From Gigantopelta aegis (lineage: Eukaryota > Mollusca > Gastropoda > Neomphalida > Peltospiridae), in contig NW_024532987.1 of the NCBI RefSeq assembly GCF_016097555.1, forward strand, positions 1 through 64,000: 64,000 bases of DNA. Direction: 5' to 3'. Under the pieces are notes generated by a model, which made no database searches, was not told where the DNA came from, and saw only the letters and a program-made list of their open reading frames with translations. The translations under genes were made by a program, and so were the position numbers. This document shows positions 53,401 to 64,000 of the stretch, one piece after another (the stretch's first letter is position 1; each line of letters opens with the position of its first letter).

Positions 53401-55185
53401 ACTTAAAATCCTGATGCCAGTAAAATGAATCTAAAAAATCCTAGATGCCAGTGAAGAGCAAGGTCGATGCCAGTGAAGAAACGATGCTCTGTAAAACTCT
53501 GGAAACTTAAAATCCTGATGCCAGTAAAAAGAAGCTAAAGAATCCTAGATGCCAGTGAAGAGCAAGGTCGATGCCAGTGAAGAAACAGATGCTTTGTAAA
53601 ACTCTGGAAACTTAAAATCCTGATGCCAGTAAAATGAATCTAAAGAATCCTAGATGCCAGTGAAGAGAAAGGTTGATGCCAGTGAAGAAACAGATGCTTT
53701 GTAAAACTCTGGAATCTTAAAATCCTGATGCCAGTAAAATGAATCTAAAAAATCCTAGATGCCAGTGAAGAGCAAGGTCGATGCCAGTGAAGAAACAGAT
53801 GCTTTGTAAAACTCTGGAAACTTAAAATCCTGATGCCAGTAAAATGAATCTAAAAAATCCTAGATGCCAGTGAAGAGCAAGGTCGATGCCAGTGAAGAAA
53901 CGGATGCTCTGTAAAACTCTGGAAACTTAAAATCCTGATGCTAGTAAAAAGAAGCTAAAGAATCCTAGATGCCAGTGAAGAGCAAGGTCGATGCCAGTGA
54001 AGAAACAGATGCTTTGTAAAACTCTGGAAACTTAAAATCCTGATGCCAGTAAAATGAATCTAAAGAATCCTAGATGCCAGTGAAGAGAAAGGTTGATGCC
54101 AGTGAAGAAACAGATGCTTTGTAAAACTCTGGAATCTTAAAATCCTGATGCCAGTAAAATGAATCTAAAAAATCCTAGATGCCAGTGAAGAGCAAGGTCG
54201 ATGCCAGTGAAGAAACAGATGCTTTGTAAAACTCTGGAAACTTAAAATCCTGATGCCAGTAAAATCAATCTAAAAAATCCTAGATCCCATTGAAGAGCAA
54301 GGTCGATGCCAGTGAAGAAACAGATGCTTTGTAAAACTCTGGAAACTTAAAATCCTGATGCCAGTAAAAAGAAGCTAAAAAATCCTAGATGCCAGTGAAG
54401 AGCAAGGTTGATGCCAGTGAAGAAACAGATGCTTTGTAAAACTCTGGAAACTTAAAATCCTGATGCCAGTAAAAAGAAGCTAAAAATCCTAGATGCCAGT
54501 GAAGAGCAAGGTGATGCCAGTGAAGAAACAGATGCTTTGTAAATCTCAGGAAACTTAAAATCCTGATGCCAGTAAAAAGAAGCTAAAGAATCCTAGATGC
54601 CAGTGAAGAGCAAGGTCGATGCCAGTGAAGAAACGGATGCTTTGTAAAACTCTGGAAACTTAAAATCCTGATGACAATAAAAAGAAGCTAAAGAATCCTA
54701 GATGCCAGTGAAGAGCAAGGTCGATGCCAGTGAAGAAACAGATGCTTTGTAAAACTCTGGAAACTTAAAATCCTGATGCCAGTAAAAAGAATCTAAAAAA
54801 TCCTAGATGCCAGTGAAGAGCAAGGTTGATGCCAGTGAAGAAACAGATGCTTTGTAAAACTCTGGAAACTTAAAATCCTGATGCCAGTAAAAAGAAGCTA
54901 AAAAATCCTAGATGCCAGTGAAGAGCAAGGTCGATGCCAGTGAAGAAACAGATGCTTTGTAAATCTCAGGAAACTTAAAATCCTGATGCCAGTAAAAAGA
55001 AGCTAAAGAATCCTAGATGCCAGTGAAGAGCAAGGTCGATGCCAGTGAAGAAGCAGATGCTTTGTAAATCTCTGGAAACTTAAAATCCTGATGACAGTAA
55101 AAAGAAGCTAAAGAATCCTAGATGCTAGTGAAGAGCAAGGTCGATGCCAGTGAAGAAACAGATGCTTTGTAAAACTTGGAAACTA
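44456..55185. repeat. Satellite A main array, about 100 copies of a 105-bp unit
   Basis: The unit joins three blocks that each start with GATGCCAGT: CCTGATGCCAGTAAAATGAA, CCTAGATGCCAGTGAAGAGC and GATGCCAGTGAAGAAACAGA, followed by TGCTTTGTAAAACTCTGGAA and ACTTAAAAT. The monomer thus grew from a shorter repeat. Spacing is 105 bp with rare 103-106 bp copies. Stops interrupt every frame. Two monomer types alternate as 210-bp dimers in places (46.9-47.5, 50.4-51.0 and 53.0-53.6 kb). The array shows higher-order structure, listed separately. Confidence 0.95.
45269..54540. repeat. Higher-order repeat of about 2.64 kb within satellite A
   Basis: Rare variant monomers recur at fixed distances. TGAAAA-ACTTAAAATCC variants start near 45269, 47900, 48740 and 51383. 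TATATGCCAGTGAAAAGC starts at 45841, 48473, 49313 and 51957. AATCATAGATGCAAGCTTAA starts near 46768, 50251 and 52892. GATCCCATTGAAG starts at 47530, 51014 and 54283. The distances are about 2.63-2.64 kb (25 monomers), except for an additional 840-bp step (eight monomers) after 47.9 kb and a gain of about 630 bp (six monomers) in the third copy. Confidence 0.9.
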
Positions 55186-56540
55186 TAGACTTCATGGCAG
55201 TAACATTATGATTACATAACAGACAAATTAAGTCAACAATTCCGGACTACAGGACAGACGCAAGAGGTTAACAATTCAGGATTACGTGCCGAACACTGTT
55301 AAGGATTACATGACAAACAAACAAAGTTAATAATTCAAAATAACACAGACACAGGAGGTTAACGTTAAGGATTACAGACAAAGGAGGTTAACAACTCAGT
55401 ATTATATGACAGACACGAGGTAAACAATTAACCATTACATGACAGACTAAGAAGGTTAACAGTTAAGGATTACATGACAAACAGGTTGTTAACCAGGATG
55501 AAATGATAGAAGAGGTTATCAATTCATGTTTACATGACAGAGATTAACAATTTAGAACTACATAAGAAACAAAGGAGATTAACAATTCAGGAATTGATGA
55601 CAGGATACAGGAGGTTAACAGTTTGATTTACCAGACAGGATACAGGAGATTAACAATTCAAGATTACATAATAGACAATGGGGGTTAGGATTACATGACA
55701 AACATAGGAGGTTAACAGTTAAAAGATTACATGACAGACAACACAAGTTAACAATTCAGGATTAGATTATAAACGCAGTAAGAAACACAGTAAGTTAACA
55801 ATTCAAAAGAAGTTAACAATTCAGGATTACATTACGGACACAGAAAGTTAAGGAAGATCTCATTATTACATGACAGACAAAGAAGTTAACAAGTCAGGAT
55901 TACATTACAAACACAGTAAGTTAACTGTTCAAGTTAACAATTCAGGATTACATTACAAACACAGTTAAGTTAACAATTCAAAGAAGTTGACAATTCAGGA
56001 TTATATTACAAATACAGTAAGTTAACTGTTCAAGTTAACAATTCAGGATTACATTACAAACACAGTAAGTTAACTGTTGAAGTTAACAATTCAGGATTAC
56101 ATTACAAACACAGTAAGTTAACTGTTCTTAACAATTCAGGATTACATTACAAACACAGTAAGTTAACAATTCAAATAAGTTAACAATTCAGGATTACATT
56201 ACAAACTCAGTAAGTTAACTGTTCAAGTTAACAATTCAGGATTACATTACAAACACAGTAAGTTAACAATTCAAAGAAGTTAACAATTCATGATTACATT
56301 ACAGACACAGAAAGTTAAGAAGATTTCATTATTACATGACAGACAAAGGAGGTTAACAATTCAGGATTATACAACAAACACAGGAGGTTAATGGTTAAAG
56401 ATTACGTGATTATTAGACAGCAGAGGTTAACAAATTAAGAATGGGCACTGAAGATTAATAACAATTCAGGATTATATGAGAATTAACATTTGAAAATTTA
56501 TAACTTTTCAAAATTATAAGAGTGACAGAAAAGGTTACCA
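55186..56540. repeat. Satellite B, third block with a regular sub-array
   Basis: GTTAAC-type repeats resume at the end of the A array. Between about 55.74 and 56.33 kb they become a regular array of roughly 48 bp (CAGGATTACATTACAAACAC, AGTAAGTTAACTGTTCAAG), about eight to ten copies. No gene is present. Confidence 0.9.
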
Positions 56541-57214
56541 ATTCAGGAAAAAAACAACAGACACAGAACTGAACTACAATATAACTTAACATCTGTTAAA
56601 ATTGCTACATAAGCTAAATGAACCTAGTTGCCTGAAAAACTGTGATGTATTGCCTGAAAAACCATGATGTAAGTTGACACCTGTGTAGATTGCTTGATGA
56701 AACCTAGATGCCTGAAAAACTGCAATGTAACTTGACTGTGTAGATTACTAGATGAATCCAGATGCCTTAAAAAGATCTGTTGTGATTGCTAGACAGTAGT
56801 TACTAATATTATAGTACCAGTGTCATCATCGCAATCATAGAAGATGGTAATATCAGAAATCTCAGATCAACAAAGTCGAAGAGTGTAGAAGATGAAACCA
56901 ATGTTAGAACATGATACTTTACATACCAGAGAACTGAACTTCATATTTTAGGGGTTAACATTTCAGGAATATATTATATTTGTGAAAATTAGTTTAACAT
57001 AATAAAATTTCACATAGACATAGAGAGAACATTTCAAGATTACTATGACACAAACAAAGGGCAAAGGATTTAAAGGCTAACAAAGGGTTTGAAGTCTGAC
57101 ATTAGATTTAATGTAAAGAGTAAAAGTCACTGATATACATTCAATACAACATAGGAGGTTATATAATGTTAGTTTTACATAACTATACAAAATTCAAAGA
57201 TGAACAATATAGGA
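56541..57214. repeat. Block U3, third and shortened copy of the U segment
   Basis: 56788-56870 matches U1 at 41150-41225 and 56900-57205 matches the start of U2. The copy ends within the region where U1 and U2 begin the MNKMA frame and joins directly to a satellite C remnant at 57215. Confidence 0.75.
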
Positions 57215-57395
57215 AGTAATAACAGAGTTTGTTTTGTTCTTAAATTATAGTTAGTATACTACTCACAACTGTTAGAACAAAAGATCACTATACTGACGTC
57301 ATCAAATCATCTCTACTAGTTATGAATAGACCTACTAAAGGTAACTAGTTGGCTCTAGAATTATAGTTAGTGTAATACTTACAACTTATAACAAA
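57215..57395. repeat. Two diverged units of satellite C
   Basis: Pieces such as TTATAGTTAGTATACTACTC, ACGTCATC and TAGACCTACTAAAGGTAAC are degenerate copies of the 123-bp unit. They lie on the far side of the A/B/U block in the same orientation as the main C array. Confidence 0.85.
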
Positions 57396-58430
57396 TTTAT
57401 ATAATGTAGGGATTGTGCAATAAACAAAGCAGGACAAATAGAACAAGACTACATTACAATACATGAGCTTTGTGGTTACAAGTCACAATGTTTGTGGTTT
57501 AAATAAGAAATCACCTAATTAATGCCAATTGAAGGTCACTTACAAGGACACACTTAAGTACATGTCCTGACTCCAGTAAATTGAATAAACATTGATGTTA
57601 TACAGTTGATACTATTAATACAACATACAACAATATGACACAATAACATTACAAGAAGGTTGAGCATGTTCTAAAATTAGACTCTTTGACTCACAAATCT
57701 CATGTACTTACCTACATGACAGCCCTAATTAGCTAGACAGTAGCTACAAGCTTATTATGTCAAGGAACAATCTGTCACAAGTTGTATATTATAGGCAAGG
57801 AGGATAGCTTGTTTTCTCTAAAAATTATACAACTACTCCTCATTCTAGTAAAACTGTAGTCTGAATGTCCTTCAATGCATCAATCAGGCTCCCAGTCGAA
57901 AACACAGACGTCATGTGAGAAAAGTTTTCATGAAACACACTTTCATATTATATAATTATATGAATACACACCATATATGGTATTACATTAAGTCAATCTC
58001 CAAAAAAAGTTATATGTTAGTACATATTATACACACAACTAGAACAACTTTGATATCACAAGACTCTATGAATGTAGTCATATTTATATAAGACAATACA
58101 TAATATATGTGTGTGCATTAATATAATTCAGTATTTATACACAAAAACTCTCTATTCAAGACGCTAGACCTAATGACTTCAATGCAGCTACGTATATATA
58201 CATAAATCTGGATCTGACAAAAGTTACAAGACGCTTCGTTAGTATTCGTATTTTTACTACAAAAGCTTGACTACCAATAGCTACAAGACTATGGACGCAG
58301 TCACATAACATATAAGATAGAGACACAATACTATTTTAAATATACCTTAACTAGCTATAGGCCAAACACTACCAATATTGTTTTATAGTTACAAGAGTTA
58401 AGTTTTACATATATCTACATTGTGTACAAT
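57396..58430. other. AT-rich stretch, nothing identified
   Basis: No repeat array, gene or RNA was recognised on either strand. There are scattered short AT palindromes only. Confidence 0.4.
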
Positions 58431-58439
58431 TACTCTGAC

Positions 58440-58760
58440 CGGAGTAGTCTTCTCTCTCTTTTACTGCTAAAAGTTGGAGCCAGCATATATCGTTTCTTCG
58501 TCGCTGTCTTGATGATAATTTCTGATCGTTTTAACATTTTCTGTTCGTAAAGTGAGCGAGACTTGGCAAAGATAGCTTGACTGGATCCGACTAACTGTAG
58601 ACACTAGCAGCAGCTTCTCGTCAGCACTGCCAGACGTCGTCTGCCTTCGTCTTTGTTGAAATGAAGCGGTTCAACTAGAGTATAGTATTTTTACTACTAA
58701 AAAATTGGCGCCACTAAGCGGGTTGTGATACTGAGCATGCTCAGTTTACGCAGCATGATA
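58440..58760. promoter_or_regulatory. Promoter-like patch with GGCGCC and a 16-bp palindrome
   Basis: The base composition rises above the surroundings. TTGGCGCC lies at 58705-58712 and a perfect palindrome ACTGAGCATGCTCAGT at 58730-58745. The patch precedes a possible plus-strand start at 58944. It may be a promoter for that or for a minus-strand transcript; no start site can be fixed. Confidence 0.35.
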
Positions 58761-58943
58761 AGATGATAGGAAAAATAAATAAATATTGTAAAATTAACAT
58801 CAACAGATAGTGAGCATTTAGTTTACTGAATGAGTTACACGATAACATGATAATAATATGATAAAGATCTTAAGAAATAATTAACCGATATTGCAAAATT
58901 GAACGCATTAAGGCGCGTTTTTTATTATCTATAATCTTGTACT

Positions 58944-59073
58944 ATGGCTTACGATGAGGAGCTGCAGGTGGTCCAGGAAGATAGAGAGAATTAAAGAGAA
59001 AGAGATGAGAAGATCTTAGTAGAGATAGTAATGTTGTTAAAATGAAGATTAAACCTCTCACTATTCCATTCTA
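58944..59073 (+). CDS. Possible small ORF with frame breaks
   Basis: ATG at 58944 opens MAYDEELQVVQEDREN and then meets a stop. In another frame the reading DLSRDSNVVKMKIKPLTIPF ends at a stop at 59071-59073, with AATAAA overlapping it. One or two indels would have to lie between the pieces. The acidic start, the clean end and the upstream promoter-like patch suggest a small protein or a first and last exon. No family was recognised. Confidence 0.25.
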
Positions 59074-59356
59074 AATAAAGAAAATCATGTAAGTGCTTTC
59101 TGGTAGTCTCAGCATCGATTAGTATTGTATGATTATATATTGAAAAGCCATTACATAAGTTAAAATTTATACACCATTAATGTCAGATCTTCTTTAAAAA
59201 AGACAATAATACCACAAGAAGTTTATATAATTATGATAAACAAATAATCTATTATATAAAGCATTATTATAGCAATATATTTGAAGGAACATTAAAATTA
59301 AATATTAAAACTGTTGGTAAAAGATTTACTATTTTATTTATTTGAGTATTTACACA

Positions 59357-62300
59357 TCACAGAGGAGGAGGATAGGCCCAAGAAGGATCATATGGAGGTG
59401 GTTCCTTTGTCCTAAAACCAAGTTCTTTATTCTCTTTGTCTACCACATCTGACTCAGGATATGGAACTGTTGATGGAGTAGGAGTATAAAGTGCAGGATT
59501 GTAAGGAGGAGGGGCGGGTATTGTTGGGTTAAAGGATGGAGGAGGTTCTTGAGCTGTGGTGGAAGGTGCTGGAGGTGTGTCTAGCGTTGCTAACGAGATG
59601 GGAGGATGGTTTGTAGTAGTAGTTGAGCTAGGACGATCTGATGGTGTCCAAGTTCGACCAACATTACGGAATGGATTTCTGACGTTACAGAATGGGTTTC
59701 TAACATTACGGAATGGATTTTCAGGTAAATTAATCTTTCCTTTTTTATGTTGGTCTCTAATAAATAGTACTACAACAATAACAATAATCACAAATCCAAC
59801 AACACTTCCAATTGTAGCCCCAACAATAGTTCCAGTACGATCAATTGTGTCTAGAAATATTTTGTAATAATATCAATAAAAAAAAAAACTTACAAGAACA
59901 AGATCTAATGATGTTACTACTACCAGTAGTACTAGCTGAATCTGCGGGTTAAAGAAAAGATGACTGTTAAATTATCATATTAGATGGTAAGCTAGTACAA
60001 TTAAAATGTGGCATGTTACTATAGCAACAGTGACTATATTATAATATATTGTTACTATGGGAACAGTGGCTATATAATGTATTGTTACGATAGCAACAGT
60101 GACTATATAATGTATTGTTACTATGGCAACAGTGACTATATAATGTATTGTTACTATGGCAACAGTGGTTATATAATGTATTGTGATTATAGGTTAACTG
60201 TATTAAAAACATCTACTTACAACAGGTAATGGTGACATCTTCATTATGTCCACAGTTATGATCTTCACTGCCAGGACATCTCTGACATGTTGTTAGACAA
60301 CTATCTCCAGAATTACAATCTAGATCATCCAACCAATCGATTGAGAAGTGTTCCCTCGTCTATGAAAAGTATGGAGATAAGAACTGATCATGCAATCCAC
60401 TACTCACATGGACAAGTGGTCATATCGATAATAGGTATTATAACCTAATTGTTTACATGTTGCTATAGCTTCATACGATCCAAAAGAATCATCACAAACT
60501 GTTCCCCATCGTCCATTACAGTACACTTCTATCAGTCCTTCATTGACATAGTTGCCTCCAGTGAGACGTACCATACCATACGGGTTGTTCCAAATACGAG
60601 TAGAATCTGTAAGTTGACCAAAGCATTAATATCTATCTATTTGTAGTTATTACCACATTATTCAACTTTCCATCCATACATTTCCCAGTTCATTCAAGCA
60701 TTTTTTCTAGCCAGTATTCTCTATCTGTCCATTCATCCACCCCTTTTTATAAACTTACAGCAGTCACAGAGATATCATTATTATCAGTACAAGAGCTACT
60801 GATAATACGACTCACAGTACATTGAAATATCATTTGATATTGACTATTAGAACATGACACATCATCAAGAAGAGCTGGTCTAAAATCAATACCAAACCTA
60901 CAATCAACGTAGCATCAATCATTTAGTATAACTAGTAGTTTATAAACTACAAGTCTTGTTCTGTATAAGACCAAGAAGAAGCTCCAGATAAGTTAACTGA
61001 TGACAGATGACATCAGCTTCAGTCATACTAAAAGAAGAATAACGACAGATATTACCCCAAAATCGTGAAGATGATGTCGATGAACCAACTCCATACATTA
61101 CAACACGTCCAGAGGTGTATGATTTAGAGTTTGTCCCATTCCTTGTTAATATAATTGCTCCAGATTGTGGTATACCTAATGAAAAGAGCCAACAGGGAAA
61201 AAGTAACAATATATTTTACTACATATCCATATGTATTTCATTTAAACAAAACATTTTATGAAAAAGGCATTCAACGTCTTAACTAAGAGAGTACCAGAGC
61301 CTCCACAACTGTTTTTGTAATCCTGGAGCAGATGAGCTTGAGGTGATTGCTATAGAAGAAAGAACAAATGAAGTGTCTAAAAGAAAGCCTCACTTACTGC
61401 ATCTTATTGTAACATCTTCATTATGATTACAGGCTGAAGTAGAACTAGCAGACATACTTGACAATGTGATATGCAGGTATCTCCACTGGAACATAGCAGA
61501 CTATTTAACCAAATAGGTTGACTAGTATTACCAGGACTACATAGAGAGAAACGCAGATGTAGAGAAAATAAAAGGTATGGATAAACAAATTGGAATGGGT
61601 ATATTCACACAACTACAATGTGGATTACATGTACCTGATTGATACATGTAATGACCAAGTAGTTCTTATTACACGTGTACATATACTTACTTTATTTGGT
61701 ACTCATATCTATTATAAGTAGAATAGCCCAGTTGTTTACAGACAGCTATGCATCAGAAGCTCCAAAAGTGTTATCACAAACAGTTTCCCCATTGTCCATT
61801 ACAATAAACTTCTAATACGTCCTTCATTGGCAAAGAGTCCATTAACCAAACGTACCATACCAGAGTATGGATTATCCCAAATTCTAGATTGATCTGTAAA
61901 GAGCAGAACAACATTGTCAGTATACAAATTGACAATCAAGTTTGTTGTAATGTTCAATTACTTCTATTATTAAATATAAACTAAACAAGTATCTTTATTA
62001 GCAGATATTGCAGTTTTAAAATGGGACCTGATTCATTAAAAAAGGACTATTTTTGTTAGTAACGTCTCAAAAAAGCAGGTTGTTGTCTATATAGCCACAG
62101 ACATTTCACTTTGTTTACTAAATTATATCTCAGTTAAAAAAAACAATAGATAACTTGAATATAAAATTTAATAAGCATCCTACTAAAGGATTGCTTACAT
62201 ATATGCCAGTGTTGTGTCTAAATGGTTTGATAGAAGTGGTCCCTATTGCAAACAGGCCACATATTGTAGTGTAATCTAATCTCTTGTAGTGTAATCTAAT

Positions 62301-64000
62301 CTCTTACAGCATGTAACAGAGATATCTTCATTATCAGAACAGAGATTATTAATACTACTACCTAAAAGAACATTGGATAGAGTTAAGAAGTAATTGGATG
62401 ACAACTTATATCATCAAGAACTGTACTACGACTATCGAGACCAAAACTATAGAAAAAACATGAAGAAAAATAAACATGTCATAACAAACTTTTCCAAAAA
62501 TGTAAATAGATGTTATAATGGCAATGCCAAAAAAACACAAAGGTAGGGATGATGCACAAAAATCAATACAAAATCCTATATCAGTAGGCCTAATGAGATG
62601 GTCCTTCTAAGTCTTGAGATTTGAGGTTATTATATGCAATGTTTAATATGCAGCAGCCATTTTGCCACAGTCACCCTCCATATAAGCACAACCATGTTTA
62701 ATGATATCAGGCAATTGTTTGCAACTTTTTAAAAATTATTAGATTTACTTGTCTACTTGATGGTAGGACCACGAGGAAGCCCCTGAATATCCCAGCTGAT
62801 GACAAATGACCTTACCAGCTTGTCAATGTGAATGATGGGCATAACGACAGATATTACCCCCATTGACTTCCATAACGTATTACAACACGTCCTGAATTAA
62901 ATTCATTGGAGACAATACCATTTCTAGAGAGAATAATACTACCAGAAACAGATACACCTGGAGGAAAGTATATAGATTAATAGATGTATAGATAAGGATT
63001 TTTTGGTGGATGGAAAGATCACTTGATGGATCACTTCATATTACCTGTTCCTGTAGCTTGACAGCGATCTAAAGTTTGAGTCAACTTGGACAGAGAACTT
63101 GAGGCATCTTTTTAAGAAAAGAAAATTAATAAATATAAATAAGAAACTCACAGCATTGTACAGTCACACGGTGTCATGAGTAAAAATCGTCGGGGTCATG
63201 ACTACATATTACTGAGCTTGCTATTGGACAAGGGTTACATTCTGTCATACAGGCATCAGAAGTGGAACAAGCAGTATTGTCATACCATATCGGCATTTAA
63301 TGCATTGGCCAGGCTGAGTATTGACGATATGATTTAAACAAATTCTCTTGAATACTTTTATAATACTTACATTTGAGGTAAATTTGAAATAGAAAAAGCT
63401 GAATCATAACCTAACTGTTTGCAGATTGTGTCTGCATCAGTAGAACAAAGTTATTGCTACAAACAGTTCCCCATTCTTCATTACAATAAACCTCCCACAC
63501 GTCCTTCATGACAAACTCTCCATTTATAAGTCGTACCATACCAGGATAAGGATTATCAGTAAGTCTAGTAGTAGCTATAAAGAATGACAAAGTAAATAAA
63601 TATATAGTTGTTGAGAAGTTTTATAAAACTCACAGCAGTTCACAGAGATGTCATCATTATCAGTACCAGTGTATTAATAACAGTACTGAAGACACATTGT
63701 TGTAGTACAGACAGACCTGAAGTTGAGCATGAAATATCACAAAATTTGTAACAGAGCCATCTACTCCTAACTAAAAAAAACAATAAAACTTGATACAATA
63801 ACTCAGACACATCTTCAATATTTCTATATTCCTACCTATCTATTGCTGCATAACTCCACGAGACTGCTCCAATAAATCCTAACTGATGAATTATATGACA
63901 TTAGCAGCTGTCAGTGAGAATGATTACCCTCCTCCCAATGTTTACCCCATTTTTTCTCTTATAATAAACTTGTACTTTCTACCCGAGTTGTAATCAAGAG
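59357..64000 (-). CDS. SRCR receptor B, at least five to six SRCR domains, membrane segment, NPF/PPPY tail (5' end outside window)
   Basis: This is a type I scavenger-type receptor. Exons, 3' to 5': 59357-59850 (membrane segment GTIVGATIGSVVGFVIIVIV and tail), 59894-59941 (stalk), 60221-60359 (WLDDLDCNSGDSCLTTCQRC, HNEDVTITC), 60408-60606 (MVRLTGGNY, IEVYCNGRWGTVCDDSFGSY, CKQLGYNTYYRYDHL), 60759-60897, 60951-61175 (GRVVMYG, FWGNICRYSSFSMTEADVIC), 61295-61349 (linker QSPQAHLLQDYKNSCGGS). Further SRCR exons follow at about 61399, 61691, 62308, 62745, 63047 (linker), 63152, 63371, 63633 and 63838. Each SRCR domain uses two exons and the domains come in pairs, as in receptor A. The tail has three NPF repeats (NPFRNVRNPFCNVRNPF) and two PPPY motifs, which in other proteins bind EH and WW domains. 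A few one-base indels are present. Confidence 0.82.
60013..60185. repeat. Intronic tandem repeat with five X-box-like motifs
   Basis: Five copies of a unit near 33 bp lie in the intron between 59941 and 60221. Each contains a variant of GTTACTATGGCAAC (also GTTACTATAGCAAC, GTTACTATGGGAAC and GTTACGATAGCAAC) followed by AGTGACTATATAATGTATT. The 14-base core is close to the palindromic RFX X-box (GTTRCC-N-GGYAAC). Binding is inference. Confidence 0.8.
62030..62265. mobile_element. Decayed copy of the foldback element in an SRCR-B intron
   Basis: 62215-62262 matches the right arm of the 22.7-22.9 kb element (GATAGAAGTGGTCCCTATTG) and 62030-62060 resembles its left arm in inverted sense. It lies between SRCR exons, away from splice sites. 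Confidence 0.5.

Noticed and set aside
59556-59867. Plus-strand 103-codon frame over the receptor B tail
   Set aside because: It is antisense to the membrane and tail exon, whose splice-compatible frame and TM/NPF/PPPY content are convincing.

Overview
The window reads as a piece of a sponge (demosponge, Amphimedon-like) nuclear genome. It is AT-rich, and its genes have many short exons separated by introns often under 100 bp with GTAAGT-type donors. Its proteins are animal-type: scavenger-receptor cysteine-rich (SRCR) receptors, an alpha carbonic anhydrase, a dimethylargininase, heparanases and a mercaptopyruvate sulfurtransferase. No bacterial operon, rRNA or tRNA was recognised. Species assignment is inference.

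Region by region. About 0.4-11.9 kb (minus): a large SRCR receptor gene with seven two-domain modules (14 SRCR domains), a membrane segment and a tail at the low-coordinate end, and a likely signal-peptide exon at 11.9 kb. 12.1-14.4 kb (minus): a nine-exon 3-mercaptopyruvate sulfurtransferase. 14.9-16.85 kb (minus): fragments of one or two further genes, including a Rossmann-type exon. 17.05-17.93 kb (plus): a single-exon, probably GPI-anchored alpha carbonic anhydrase. 20.9-23.4 kb (plus): a four-exon dimethylargininase (DDAH) with palindromic elements in two introns. 23.5-27.5 kb (minus): two tandem heparanase genes converging on DDAH. 28-32.9 kb: small repeats, possible promoter motifs, minisatellites and a strongly T-rich tract. 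32.96-57.4 kb: a satellite domain of about 24 kb, with a 123-bp family (C), then three rounds of a 105-bp family (A), a short GTTAAC-containing family (B) and a unique-looking block (U), then C again. 58.4-59.1 kb: a promoter-like patch and a small possible ORF. 59.36 kb to the window edge (minus): a second SRCR receptor whose cytoplasmic tail carries three NPF and two PPPY motifs.

The genes share no single pathway that can be proved from sequence. Two are large SRCR surface receptors at either end. The middle holds enzymes that touch H2S (sulfurtransferase), CO2/bicarbonate (carbonic anhydrase), nitric-oxide control (DDAH) and heparan sulfate in the matrix (heparanases).

Single-base and two-base indels interrupt almost every gene, most heavily in the repetitive SRCR modules at 5.5-9 kb. 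The encoded motifs stay intact on both sides of each break. I therefore read most of these as uncorrected long-read errors, not as decay, and exon boundaries given with 'about' carry that uncertainty.
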